Assembly (NCBI GenBank): GCA_902596775.1
Contig: CACJVE010000018.1
Span: forward strand, 1 to 33,831
Origin: an uncultured SAR92 cluster bacterium
Lineage (GTDB): Bacteria; Pseudomonadota; Gammaproteobacteria; Pseudomonadales; Porticoccaceae
Length of the DNA stretch: 33,831 bases
Direction of reading: 5' to 3'
In this document: positions 25,101-33,831 of the stretch, in pieces
How the letters are laid out: each line of letters opens with the position of its first letter
How positions within the stretch are numbered: position 1 is the first letter of the stretch
The notes under the pieces: generated by a model
The model's input: the letters and a program-made list of their open reading frames with translations, nothing else
Databases searched by the model: none
What the model was told of the DNA's origin: nothing
Made by a program: the position numbers and the translations under genes

Positions 25101-25613
25101 GTATTGCAGAATGCTATACGAAAGATAGATTCAGAGACCAGAACAAAATTTAAAGAGACATTCGATTTGCTGAACACTAATCTTCAGGCCCTGTTTCCAA
25201 AGTTATTTGGTGGTGGTCATGCATATCTAGATATGGTTGGAGAGGACTTGCTCAATACTGGAGTTTTATTAATGGCTCGTCCGCCAGGAAAGAAGAATGC
25301 TTCGATACATTTGCTTTCTGGAGGAGAAAAAGCTCTCACTGCCATAGCCCTAGTGTTTGCAATTTTCAAATTGAATCCCGCTCCTTTCTGTATGTTAGAC
25401 GAGGTAGATGCGCCCCTTGATGACTCAAATGTTGCTCGATATGCTTCGCTAGTCAAGGAAATGGCGGATGAAATTCAGTTTATTTATATCACACATAATA
25501 AGATTTCTATGAAGGAAGCGCATCAACTTATGGGCGTTACAATGCACGAGCCTGGCGTTTCAAGGTTAGTCTCGGTAGATGTTAATAAGGCCGTTGAGAT
25601 GGCGAGCGCGTGA
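22113..25613 (+). CDS. smc: Chromosome segregation protein SMC
   Basis: The ATPase core of the bacterial condensin, which compacts and individualises replicated chromosomes. Its 1166 residues show the N-terminal Walker A [20 protein letters not shown] (about 31-50), long coiled coils and a hinge near 500-640 ([14 protein letters not shown]). The C-terminal head has [17 protein letters not shown] and [13 protein letters not shown]. The usual partners ScpA and ScpB are not in the window. zipA and ligA follow in the same order as in Pseudomonas, which suggests an operon. Confidence 0.97.
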   Translation: [1166 protein letters not shown]

Positions 25614-25664
25614 TATTATACTTTCAATAGTCTTTAGGTTTTCTTGTAATAGTCGGTCATAAAT

Positions 25665-26486
25665 ATGGATTGGATAGGTCCCAGAGAAATAATCGTACTC
25701 ATTGGATTTTTGACCATACTTGCTATTGTTCTTGATGTGATACGACGTATAAAACGTAATCGATATGAAAAACTTCAAATGTCATCGAAGGTATTGAATA
25801 GAAATACTATAGCAGCCGATGGATTTACGGATGACTTAGATCAAAGTCAATTTCCCTCAGGTGGCTCTAAAGTCATTGGTACAAGGGCGTTGGACTCCCA
25901 AGGCTTTGATGCTAAGTCTCCAGATAAATATTCCGCAGAGATTGATTTTGATAATAGTCAGAAACAACAGAACTTTGATTTGGATAACTCTATATTTGCG
26001 AGTGAAAACAGAACTGAAATAGGTGTTGGTAGTGATGATTTAACTCAAAAAATTGACCTTGAAACTGACTCTCAAGCGGGGGATTTGCTTGTAATTCATT
26101 TAATGCCCAGAGAGGGAACTGAGATTGATGGAAAAGAATTATTAAAAGCTGCAGGCAATAATGATTTGCGGTTTGGCGACATGCAGATTTTTAATAAGTA
26201 TTCTGATGCACATGGCTCTGGAGATGTTTTATTTTCAATGGCAAATTTGGTTAACCCTGGAACTTTTGATTTGAGTACAATTAGAGATATCACTATACCT
26301 GGAGTAACGATATTTCTCGTTTTAGATAGTCAGGTAGATCCTTTAAAGAGCTTTGATATCATGTTATCGGTCGTCAACAATTTAGCGAATGCACTATCCT
26401 TGAAAATTATGGATGACACTCGAAGTACTTTGACACCGCAAACTGCTGATCATTACAGGCAGCGAGCTAAAGCAGCGATGCGGTAA
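25665..26486 (+). CDS. zipA: Cell division protein ZipA
   Basis: An inner-membrane protein that tethers FtsZ to the membrane. The 273-residue protein has the short periplasmic N-terminus MDWIGPRE and one membrane span (about 8-27). A basic patch (RRIKRNRYEK) and a variable acidic and Gln-rich linker follow to about 140. The C-terminal FtsZ-binding domain runs from about 143 to 270 (LLVIHLMPREG, LRFGDMQIFNKY, FSMANLVNPGTFD, DDTRSTLTP). It lies 51 bp after smc and is followed by ligA, the usual gammaproteobacterial order. Confidence 0.95.
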   Translation: MDWIGPREIIVLIGFLTILAIVLDVIRRIKRNRYEKLQMSSKVLNRNTIAADGFTDDLDQSQFPSGGSKVIGTRALDSQGFDAKSPDKYSAEIDFDNSQKQQNFDLDNSIFASENRTEIGVGSDDLTQKIDLETDSQAGDLLVIHLMPREGTEIDGKELLKAAGNNDLRFGDMQIFNKYSDAHGSGDVLFSMANLVNPGTFDLSTIRDITIPGVTIFLVLDSQVDPLKSFDIMLSVVNNLANALSLKIMDDTRSTLTPQTADHYRQRAKAAMR

Positions 26487-26511
26487 AAGCCTCCCCATCA
26501 TTTTAGGTTAA

Positions 26512-28539
<2,028 letters not shown>

Positions 28540-28583
28540 TAAGCTGCTGCTGAGATCATTAATCTTTGATTAGGAAACTATTT

Positions 28584-28790
28584 GTGAAAAACTTGCGAGA
28601 GAGTAGAGTGTCCTTTTGGATATTAATTTCATTAAGTATCCTTGTGTTGATTGTTTTGAAGTATAGTTTTGATGTGACCTCTTACAGTTTGATGTCATCA
28701 TTTGGCTGGATTTTATTAATGATTGGTGTCGTTGGTTTGGTGGCTTTTTTAGTGAGTTTGGTCATATTTCTTTTTAATAAAAATAAGTAA
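28584..28790 (+). CDS. Small two-span membrane protein, hypothetical
   Basis: A 68-residue protein with two predicted membrane helices (about 10-28 and 38-62) and basic ends. I recognise no family. The GTG at 28584 is preferred since AGGAAA lies 6 bp upstream; a TTG at 28566 is in frame but has no site. It begins 44 bp after ligA, ends 28 bp before the convergent methyltransferase gene, and may be co-transcribed with ligA. Confidence 0.6.
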   Translation: MKNLRESRVSFWILISLSILVLIVLKYSFDVTSYSLMSSFGWILLMIGVVGLVAFLVSLVIFLFNKNK

Positions 28791-28818
28791 CTCATAAGTT
28801 CTGATCTTAAGGTTTTAC

Positions 28819-29571
28819 CTAATTTGCACCGCTATCTTGAATCATAAATGCTGTAACTGCCGCAGAAACTGCAACATTTAACGATTCGACTTCATTCATC
28901 AGAGGAATGTTAAGGGTCGCATTTGCGATATTTCTCACTTCTTCAGATATACCTGTTGTTTCATTTCCCAGAACAAAGATGCTTGTTTTCGTCAATACAA
29001 AATTTTTAATCGAGTTTTTTGAGTTTGAACATAGTGCTATTACATCAAGATCTTTCTTTCTTGCATCAACAAGAGCATCAGAGACGTTTTCACAAACGAG
29101 TATCTTTGATTTAAAAATTGAACCGGCACTTGCTTTGATTGCAAGTGGTGAGAGATTCTTTAACGTTTTAGCATTGATTAGAATTCCATCACAGGAACTT
29201 GCAGTAAGACTACGAATAGTCATCCCTAAGTTTTGAGGATTAGTCACGCCATCAAGTGCAAACAGGAAACCCTTATTTGGATTTTTAAGCTTTGGCAGAT
29301 AATCATTAAAACTCTTCATTTTTGGTAATTCAATATCGCAAGCAATGCCCTGATCTTGGCGCATATTTTTCGAAATAAAAGAGAGCTGTTTTCTCGAATG
29401 TTCTACGATCTCTATGTTTCTTTTTTTTGCAGCGTTGATTATCTGATTGAGAATAATGCTTTGTTTATTAGTTTTAGACAAATGTAATCGCCATATATTA
29501 ATAGCTTGATTGTCTATTACTTCAGCTATCGGCTTTCTGCCATAAATCGTAATTATATTCGTAGGAATCAT
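28819..29571 (-). CDS. rlmB: TrmH/RlmB-type 2'-O-ribose RNA methyltransferase
   Basis: A 250-residue SPOUT methyltransferase. The N-terminal substrate-binding domain starts TIYGRKPIAEV. The three SpoU motifs are present: DGVTNPQNLGMTIRSL with the catalytic Arg, FVLGNETTGIS, and IPLMNEVESLNVAVSAAV. These form the knotted SAM site. The best fit is RlmB, which methylates G2251 of 23S rRNA, but another TrmH-family target is possible. It is the last gene of the minus-strand unit, 33 bp after the DUF2520 gene, and converges with the ligA unit. Confidence 0.85.
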   Translation of the reverse strand: MIPTNIITIYGRKPIAEVIDNQAINIWRLHLSKTNKQSIILNQIINAAKKRNIEIVEHSRKQLSFISKNMRQDQGIACDIELPKMKSFNDYLPKLKNPNKGFLFALDGVTNPQNLGMTIRSLTASSCDGILINAKTLKNLSPLAIKASAGSIFKSKILVCENVSDALVDARKKDLDVIALCSNSKNSIKNFVLTKTSIFVLGNETTGISEEVRNIANATLNIPLMNEVESLNVAVSAAVTAFMIQDSGAN

Positions 29572-29604
29572 AGCGACTTGGTCTGCTTCATGGTTTTACT
29601 CTCA

Positions 29605-30504
29605 TTAGAAGCGAAAGTTCTTTAATAAACTAGCTATCTCAGAAAGATTTTCGTGCTTTGCATGCTTTTGTTTCGCAGCAAGATCAACGGTGATTTCTCC
29701 AAGTTCAATGTATGCCTTGAGCCATTTACTTGGCATGGTTTCGAGTTCACTTAAATGACTTTTAATCGTGGTTAAATCTCCCCGGGATATGGGGCCAGTG
29801 AGTGATTTGACAGTCCCCGATTGAAAATAATTGTTCATTGTATTTCTGATCAATGGATCAAGTAATTGTTTTTTATCACTATCATTAATCCTGATCTCGT
29901 TTATAAGATTATGGCTTAGTTCAAGAATACTAATGAGGTAATTGCTCGCAAAAACAGATGCAATGTGATACCTCGATTTATCTGAGCTAGCTATCTTTAT
30001 TGGTTTTAGCTTGAGTGGTTCTAGAAGATTTATAATCTGCTCTACAGCATTATTATCACCTTCTAAAGTGACTGGTGCACTCTTAAAGGAGTCTTGAATA
30101 GCGAGCGATCCATTAAAGCTTAGAAGCGGATGAATTGATGCAACTCCTATTTTCTTGCTGAGATTTTCTCTAAGTATACTTGAGGACAGACTTCCGCTGC
30201 AGTGAAATACGATATCACCAGTCCTCAGCAGATCAGTAGAAGAAAGTCTGATACTGACTTCTTCGATTTGATCGTCTGAGCATGAAAGCATCCAAAAATT
30301 TGCTGACGAGGCGCTCTTTAACTGATCAATTGAGAATGTCCTGATACGTTCATCTTTTATAACTGCTTTTGCTCTATCTGCAGACTCTATCGATTGATTA
30401 ATAATGCAATCAATTTGAATATGCGTTTTTAGTTTGTGACATAAAGACTTACCAACCTTACCAGCCCCAATGCAATTAAGTACCTTTTTTCTTGAGTTAT
30501 TCAT
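29605..30504 (-). CDS. Rossmann-like/DUF2520 domain protein
   Basis: A 299-residue protein with an N-terminal nucleotide-binding motif (LNCIGAGKVGKSLCHKL) and HCSGSLSSS plus IHPLLSF in the Rossmann-like half. The helical DUF2520 C-terminal half starts near 165 (YHIASVFASNYLISIL). The fold resembles NADP-dependent ketopantoate or F420 reductases, but no substrate is known for the family. It lies 26 bp after pdxJ, in the same direction. I infer an oxidoreductase only from the fold. Confidence 0.82.
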   Translation of the reverse strand: MNNSRKKVLNCIGAGKVGKSLCHKLKTHIQIDCIINQSIESADRAKAVIKDERIRTFSIDQLKSASSANFWMLSCSDDQIEEVSIRLSSTDLLRTGDIVFHCSGSLSSSILRENLSKKIGVASIHPLLSFNGSLAIQDSFKSAPVTLEGDNNAVEQIINLLEPLKLKPIKIASSDKSRYHIASVFASNYLISILELSHNLINEIRINDSDKKQLLDPLIRNTMNNYFQSGTVKSLTGPISRGDLTTIKSHLSELETMPSKWLKAYIELGEITVDLAAKQKHAKHENLSEIASLLKNFRF

Positions 30505-30530
30505 GCTTAAATATTGTTTATTATGATTTT

Positions 30531-31292
30531 TTATTGATGCTGGCAGGATGAGAGGATCGTTTTATAGTCTTTAATAGTTTTTGTAATCCCATTGTATAGC
30601 GCCTCGACAGTTAAGGCATGACCAATAGAAACCTCTAGAATATTTTGAATTGAGGTATATTTTTGGATATTTTTAAGGTTTAAATCATGCCCGGCATTTA
30701 CTCCAATACCTAGTGATTGAGCCAGATTAGCTGCTTTTTTGTGTCTTTCAAAAACTTCATTTATATGTTTTGTACCCCAAGCTGCAGCGTAAGGGCCAGT
30801 ATAAAGTTCAATTCTGTCTACACCAAGTTGAGCAGCAAGTCTTATTTGGTCGAGGTTTGGATCCAAAAATAAGCTTGATCTAACCTTCAATTGTTTTAGC
30901 TTTTGTATTATATTTCCAAGTTCATCTCCTCTCTTTTGGAGATCAAAGCCATGATCTGAGGTGAGCTGGCCAGTGCTGTCAGGGACCAGGGTACATTGAA
31001 TTGGAAGCGTTTCAGCAACTAGCGTCATTAGACCTGGGTATTGGCCTCTTTCTAATTCAAAAGGGTTACCTTCAATATTAAATTCGACATCTTTCTTTTT
31101 ATTAATTAATTTACTTAAATTCCTAACATCATCTGGTCTGATATGTCTGAGATCCGGTCTAGGGTGCACAGTGATGCCGTCTGCACCGGACTCTATACAT
31201 ACATTTGCATATTTTAGTAAATCTGGATTTTCGCCATTTCTAGAGTTTCTTATAAGCGCAATTTTATTAATATTTACACTCAATTTGGTCAT
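30531..31292 (-). CDS. pdxJ: Pyridoxine 5'-phosphate synthase
   Basis: PdxJ condenses 1-deoxyxylulose 5-phosphate with 3-amino-2-oxopropyl phosphate to make pyridoxine 5'-phosphate. The start at 31292 gives 253 residues beginning MTKLSVNINKIALIRNSR. Catalytic elements are visible: His in ITVHPRPDLRHI, Glu in FNIEG and His in VNAGHDL. The sequence resembles the Bacteroidota form (VNINKIA, HPRPD, FNIEG, LYTGPYA, GIGVNAGHDL) more than the E. coli form (VNIDHIA, HLRED, VNAGHGL). The ATG follows the stop of the upstream cyclophilin gene by 5 bp, implying coupling. In many gammaproteobacteria pdxJ is near recO or era instead. Confidence 0.93.
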   Translation of the reverse strand: MTKLSVNINKIALIRNSRNGENPDLLKYANVCIESGADGITVHPRPDLRHIRPDDVRNLSKLINKKKDVEFNIEGNPFELERGQYPGLMTLVAETLPIQCTLVPDSTGQLTSDHGFDLQKRGDELGNIIQKLKQLKVRSSLFLDPNLDQIRLAAQLGVDRIELYTGPYAAAWGTKHINEVFERHKKAANLAQSLGIGVNAGHDLNLKNIQKYTSIQNILEVSIGHALTVEALYNGITKTIKDYKTILSSCQHQ

Positions 31293-31297
31293 CGAAC

Positions 31298-31948
31298 TTA
31301 CATGGTCTCCGTCAATGGTATTGGGCGCTCTCTCAAGCTTGGAATTGCTTTTTCTTCTTTTATCCAAGGACCTTGAGAAATAATTTTTGCAGATAAAATC
31401 ATAGGCCTTTTCTGAGGGATATCTGTAAAGGGTCCAAATAATTTTTGCGTTTTCATTTCGGCAATTTTATCGACAACTGACATTCCAAATTTCACCTGAC
31501 CAAAAACCGCATATCCCCATTTATCGTCCGCTCCATCTAAGAAGATATTATCTTTATGATTGATAAAAAACTGCGCCTTGCCAGAGTTAGGATCTCCTGT
31601 TCTAGCCATCGCTATTGAACCACGTTTATTTGATAATCCGTTTTTTGATTCGTTTGCTATGGGGTTTCGATCAGTATCTTTAGGTGTCAAATCGAATGTA
31701 AATCCACCTGATTGGATCATAAAGTTTTTAATTACTCTATGAAATATGACTCCATCATAATGATAATTACTTACGTGTTCCAAAAAGTTACTAACGGTGA
31801 CTGGGGCTTTGTCAATGTTCAATTCTAATATAATAGATCCAATGTCCGTTTTTAATTCTACAAGGGGCGGTTGGCTTCCATTTTGCGCCCAGCAGAGATT
31901 ATTCCAAACAAGAAAAACCAAGGCAAAAAAATAGTTCTTTAATGTCAT
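31298..31948 (-). CDS. Secreted cyclophilin-type peptidyl-prolyl isomerase
   Basis: A 216-residue PpiA-like prolyl isomerase for periplasmic protein folding. The signal peptide is about 1-21 (cleavage near CWA-QN). The cyclophilin core shows VSNFLEHV, VIFHRVIKNFMIQSGG, GSIAMARTGDPNSGKAQFFIN and YAVFGQV, including the catalytic Arg of FHRV. A tail of about 30 residues (after LSAKIIS) extends past the core. It lies 30 bp after the SH3 protein gene and directly before pdxJ. Confidence 0.93.
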   Translation of the reverse strand: MTLKNYFFALVFLVWNNLCWAQNGSQPPLVELKTDIGSIILELNIDKAPVTVSNFLEHVSNYHYDGVIFHRVIKNFMIQSGGFTFDLTPKDTDRNPIANESKNGLSNKRGSIAMARTGDPNSGKAQFFINHKDNIFLDGADDKWGYAVFGQVKFGMSVVDKIAEMKTQKLFGPFTDIPQKRPMILSAKIISQGPWIKEEKAIPSLRERPIPLTETM

Positions 31949-31978
31949 TCTAAATATCCTTACTCGCCAAAGTATAAT

Positions 31979-32764
31979 TTAACCCCACTCAGATAGCCTC
32001 TTACGTCCTTTAAGTTTTGGGATCAATATTGACAGTAGAGCACCCAAAAACACGGTAATTCCTCCGAATAAAAATGATTTATATCGGTTATCGTTTTTTT
32101 GGACGTCAAGCTCTACCTTCAAAATATCGTTTTCATTTCGTAATTCCTGATTCTGTTGAATGAGCTTTTTATTTTGACTGAGCAAGGCTACTGACTCAGA
32201 TGAGATATCTAATAGATTCATTACTTCATTTGATGATACATTTTCGCTCAATGAGTCATTCAATAGTTCATTTTTTATATTAATTATATTCTCTTCCAAT
32301 TCTGATGTTTTTTCGGTGAGAACCCTAACCCTATCTTCAGACTCTTTCAGCGCTTCGAGACTAACTTCCAGTTGATTTTTTGATGATGGGGATTCAACTA
32401 TAAATTGTTTCTCCATCCATCCTACCTGTCCATTTGCAATTTTGACGAAACCCCAATCATTTTCAGTTATGAGCAGTTTTATTTCAGTTCCAGATTTAAG
32501 CCCTCTATGAACAATGGTGCAATCCGGGCAGGGTGTTCTCCTTAATGGAACATAAAATTCATCTGACACAAACCGAATCGCTCCTTCAGCTTCAGTATCC
32601 GGCAATACAGGCATCTTGATCTCTTTATCTTCTTTTTCGACTATTTCATCTATAGGCTTTTCAATATTCATTGTTTGTATTTCATTCTCGATAGTCTCTT
32701 GGCTAAGAATTATTTGGCTGAATAATAGTGTGCATGCTATGGAAAAGTATTTGATTAATTTCAT
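31979..32764 (-). CDS. Bacterial SH3 domain protein with coiled coil and C-terminal membrane anchor (YgiM-like)
   Basis: A 261-residue envelope protein: signal peptide about 1-21, acidic linker, SH3b domain about 63-125 (FVSDEFYVPLRRTPC, IVHRGLKSGTEIKLL, GWMEKQFI), coiled coil about 128-225, and a C-terminal membrane span about 230-250 with a basic tail. This matches the TIGR04211/YgiM family, whose function is not established. CPDC inside the SH3 domain is unusual: typical members have a Ser/Gly-rich stretch there. In E. coli ygiM neighbours cca; here it is in a different cluster, upstream of the cyclophilin gene. Confidence 0.85.
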   Translation of the reverse strand: MKLIKYFSIACTLLFSQIILSQETIENEIQTMNIEKPIDEIVEKEDKEIKMPVLPDTEAEGAIRFVSDEFYVPLRRTPCPDCTIVHRGLKSGTEIKLLITENDWGFVKIANGQVGWMEKQFIVESPSSKNQLEVSLEALKESEDRVRVLTEKTSELEENIINIKNELLNDSLSENVSSNEVMNLLDISSESVALLSQNKKLIQQNQELRNENDILKVELDVQKNDNRYKSFLFGGITVFLGALLSILIPKLKGRKRLSEWG

Positions 32765-32815
32765 TTTTTTCTCTTTCTTTGATGATTATAAGCAGGAATC
32801 TTCTGTAATATTTTA

Positions 32816-33115
32816 TTATGGAAATATGAGTTTGAATGGTTTTGTTTTCACTGATTTGAAAACACCATGCAAGTTATAAGGATCATCTTTTATCCATATC
32901 TCTGCTTCTTCTATATTTTCGAATTCAGCCACAATCAAGCTGCCACTGAACCCGGCAATTCCAGGATCTTCAGAATCTATTTTAGGGTTGGGACCCGCGA
33001 TAAGAATTCTTCCTTGATTTTTTAATACTTCAACTCTTTTCAAATGATCAGCTCTTACTTTTTTTCTTTTCGAGAGGCTGTTTTCGACATCCTCACAAAT
33101 AAACGCGTACCACAT
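32816..33115 (-). CDS. yciI: YciI-like protein
   Basis: A 99-residue ferredoxin-like-fold protein of the YciI family. Features are MWYAFICEDV, RADHLKRVEVLKNQGRILIAGP with the conserved His, SGSLIVAEFENIEEAEIWIKDDPY, and the end FKSVKTKPFK. Family function is unknown, though it is distantly related to dehydrochlorinase-type enzymes. It starts 6 bp after the stop of the upstream membrane protein gene. YciI commonly sits next to septation-protein-A-like genes. Confidence 0.9.
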   Translation of the reverse strand: MWYAFICEDVENSLSKRKKVRADHLKRVEVLKNQGRILIAGPNPKIDSEDPGIAGFSGSLIVAEFENIEEAEIWIKDDPYNLHGVFKSVKTKPFKLIFP

Positions 33116-33121
33116 ATCCGC

Positions 33122-33831
33122 TCAACCTTTCTGATTAAATATTTCTTCTAAATTTAAACCTGTCAGTTTTTTCATGCCTTTGTATACGACAATTATATTC
33201 ACAATATTGATTATCATAGGCGGTAAAGCATTGACTGGAAAGCTCAAAGCTAACATTTTTGCGAGTTGATAATTAAACTCCTCAGTGCCTGGTTCTCCAG
33301 TCAAGACAAAAATTGCTAGTAAAAAATTTAGTAAAGCTGATAGTAGAAAAGAGAGCGCAAATACAACGGTGCCTTTTTTTAACAGTTTATTGTAGCTTTT
33401 GAAGTTATTGGCTGCTTCGAGAGACGACAGTACTTTTTTTACATTTACAAGGGTTGGATTTTCAAAGAAATAATGAATCAGAGACTTTCCCCCACGCAAT
33501 GAGTATAAAATTGCGCAAGCAAATATCAAGGGAATAGACGCCTCTTTTATAGCAATATAAATCGCATCTGCCTCTAAAAGAGCTAGGCCGCCCGATAGTG
33601 ATACACTGATTATCCCAAGTATGGAAAGAAAGTTAGTATTTTTGTTTTTGATGTAGTCATTTAAGCCATAAATTAATGGCAGTAGAAATGCTAAAAAGAG
33701 AGCTAGTTTTATACCTAATCTATCTTCGCTGCTCAGGTTTGTTAAAATCATTATTGGAATAATTATATTTACTAATAACTCTTTAAAAGCGGCACCAGGC
33801 TTTTTTTGAGTAAATTCAGATAATATTTGGC
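33122..33831 (-). CDS. VC0807-like/septation-protein-A-related inner membrane protein, 5' end beyond window
   Basis: A polytopic membrane protein, truncated at its N-terminus by the window edge. The reading frame stays open from an internal ATG at 33751 to base 33831, and the added residues (GAAFKELLVNIIIPIMIL) look like the normal start of this family, so the true start lies outside. At least 235 residues. Four or more hydrophobic segments are visible, with SVSLSGGLALLEADAIYIA and KEASIPLIFA typical of the family. The role is not established. It is the most upstream gene of the minus-strand unit seen. Confidence 0.8.
   Translation of the reverse strand, partial: QILSEFTQKKPGAAFKELLVNIIIPIMILTNLSSEDRLGIKLALFLAFLLPLIYGLNDYIKNKNTNFLSILGIISVSLSGGLALLEADAIYIAIKEASIPLIFACAILYSLRGGKSLIHYFFENPTLVNVKKVLSSLEAANNFKSYNKLLKKGTVVFALSFLLSALLNFLLAIFVLTGEPGTEEFNYQLAKMLALSFPVNALPPMIINIVNIIVVYKGMKKLTGLNLEEIFNQKG

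Noticed and set aside
31293-31367. Longer N-terminus for PdxJ
   Set aside because: The upstream codons overlap the cyclophilin gene, are polar and unlike the family; the start MTKLSVNIN fits known PdxJ proteins.

Overview
The window looks like a chromosomal segment of an AT-rich gammaproteobacterium, probably an uncultured marine heterotroph. The gammaproteobacterial assignment rests on gene content and order: rpsU-yqeY-dnaG-rpoD, a complete System I cytochrome c maturation cluster (ccmABCDEFGHI), and smc-zipA-ligA. It uses Smc rather than MukB, so it is not enteric. The marine habitat is inferred from low GC and from large secreted proteins with dockerin-like, thrombospondin-type-3 and lamin-tail-like modules.

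Positions 1-6548 are the accessory part. A genuine tRNA-Ile2 gene (anticodon CAU) lies 11 bp behind rpoD. A 74-bp near-perfect copy of it sits at 3271-3344 with a destroyed acceptor stem. An 80-bp repeat is present at 1-80 and again at 3390-3469, just beyond the tRNA copy. Between these elements sit two large genes on opposite strands. Gene A (253-3270, +) is a predicted secreted zinc metallopeptidase. Gene B (3752-6325, -) is a predicted secreted HNH (DUF1524) nuclease carrying two lamin-tail-like domains. Both begin with a signal peptide and two nearly identical dockerin-like calcium-binding repeats. The layout reads as repeat, gene, tRNA copy, repeat, gene, tRNA. I interpret it as serial accretion of one-gene cassettes at the tRNA-Ile2 site. 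No integrase is visible.

Positions 6560-11227 (minus strand) are the macromolecular-synthesis operon rpsU-yqeY-dnaG-rpoD-tRNA-Ile2. Divergent from it, tsaD-folB-folK run on the plus strand to 13279. They converge, with 3 bp between stop codons, on a minus-strand group: a small membrane protein, cca, and a pteridine-reductase-like gene. The folate genes therefore lie on both sides of this junction.

Positions 15673-21995 hold the compact, mostly overlapping ccm operon for attaching haem to periplasmic c-type cytochromes. Next come smc, zipA and ligA (chromosome organisation, division, DNA ligation) and a 68-residue membrane protein. From 28819 to the right edge all genes are on the minus strand. 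In transcription order they are an inner-membrane protein cut by the window edge, a YciI-like protein, an SH3/coiled-coil membrane protein, a secreted cyclophilin, pdxJ, a DUF2520 protein and a TrmH/RlmB-type methyltransferase.

The main items for follow-up are the tRNA-bounded cassette array with its two modular secreted hydrolases, a PdxJ that resembles the Bacteroidota form, and a CCA-adding enzyme with an altered catalytic carboxylate and no recognisable HD site.
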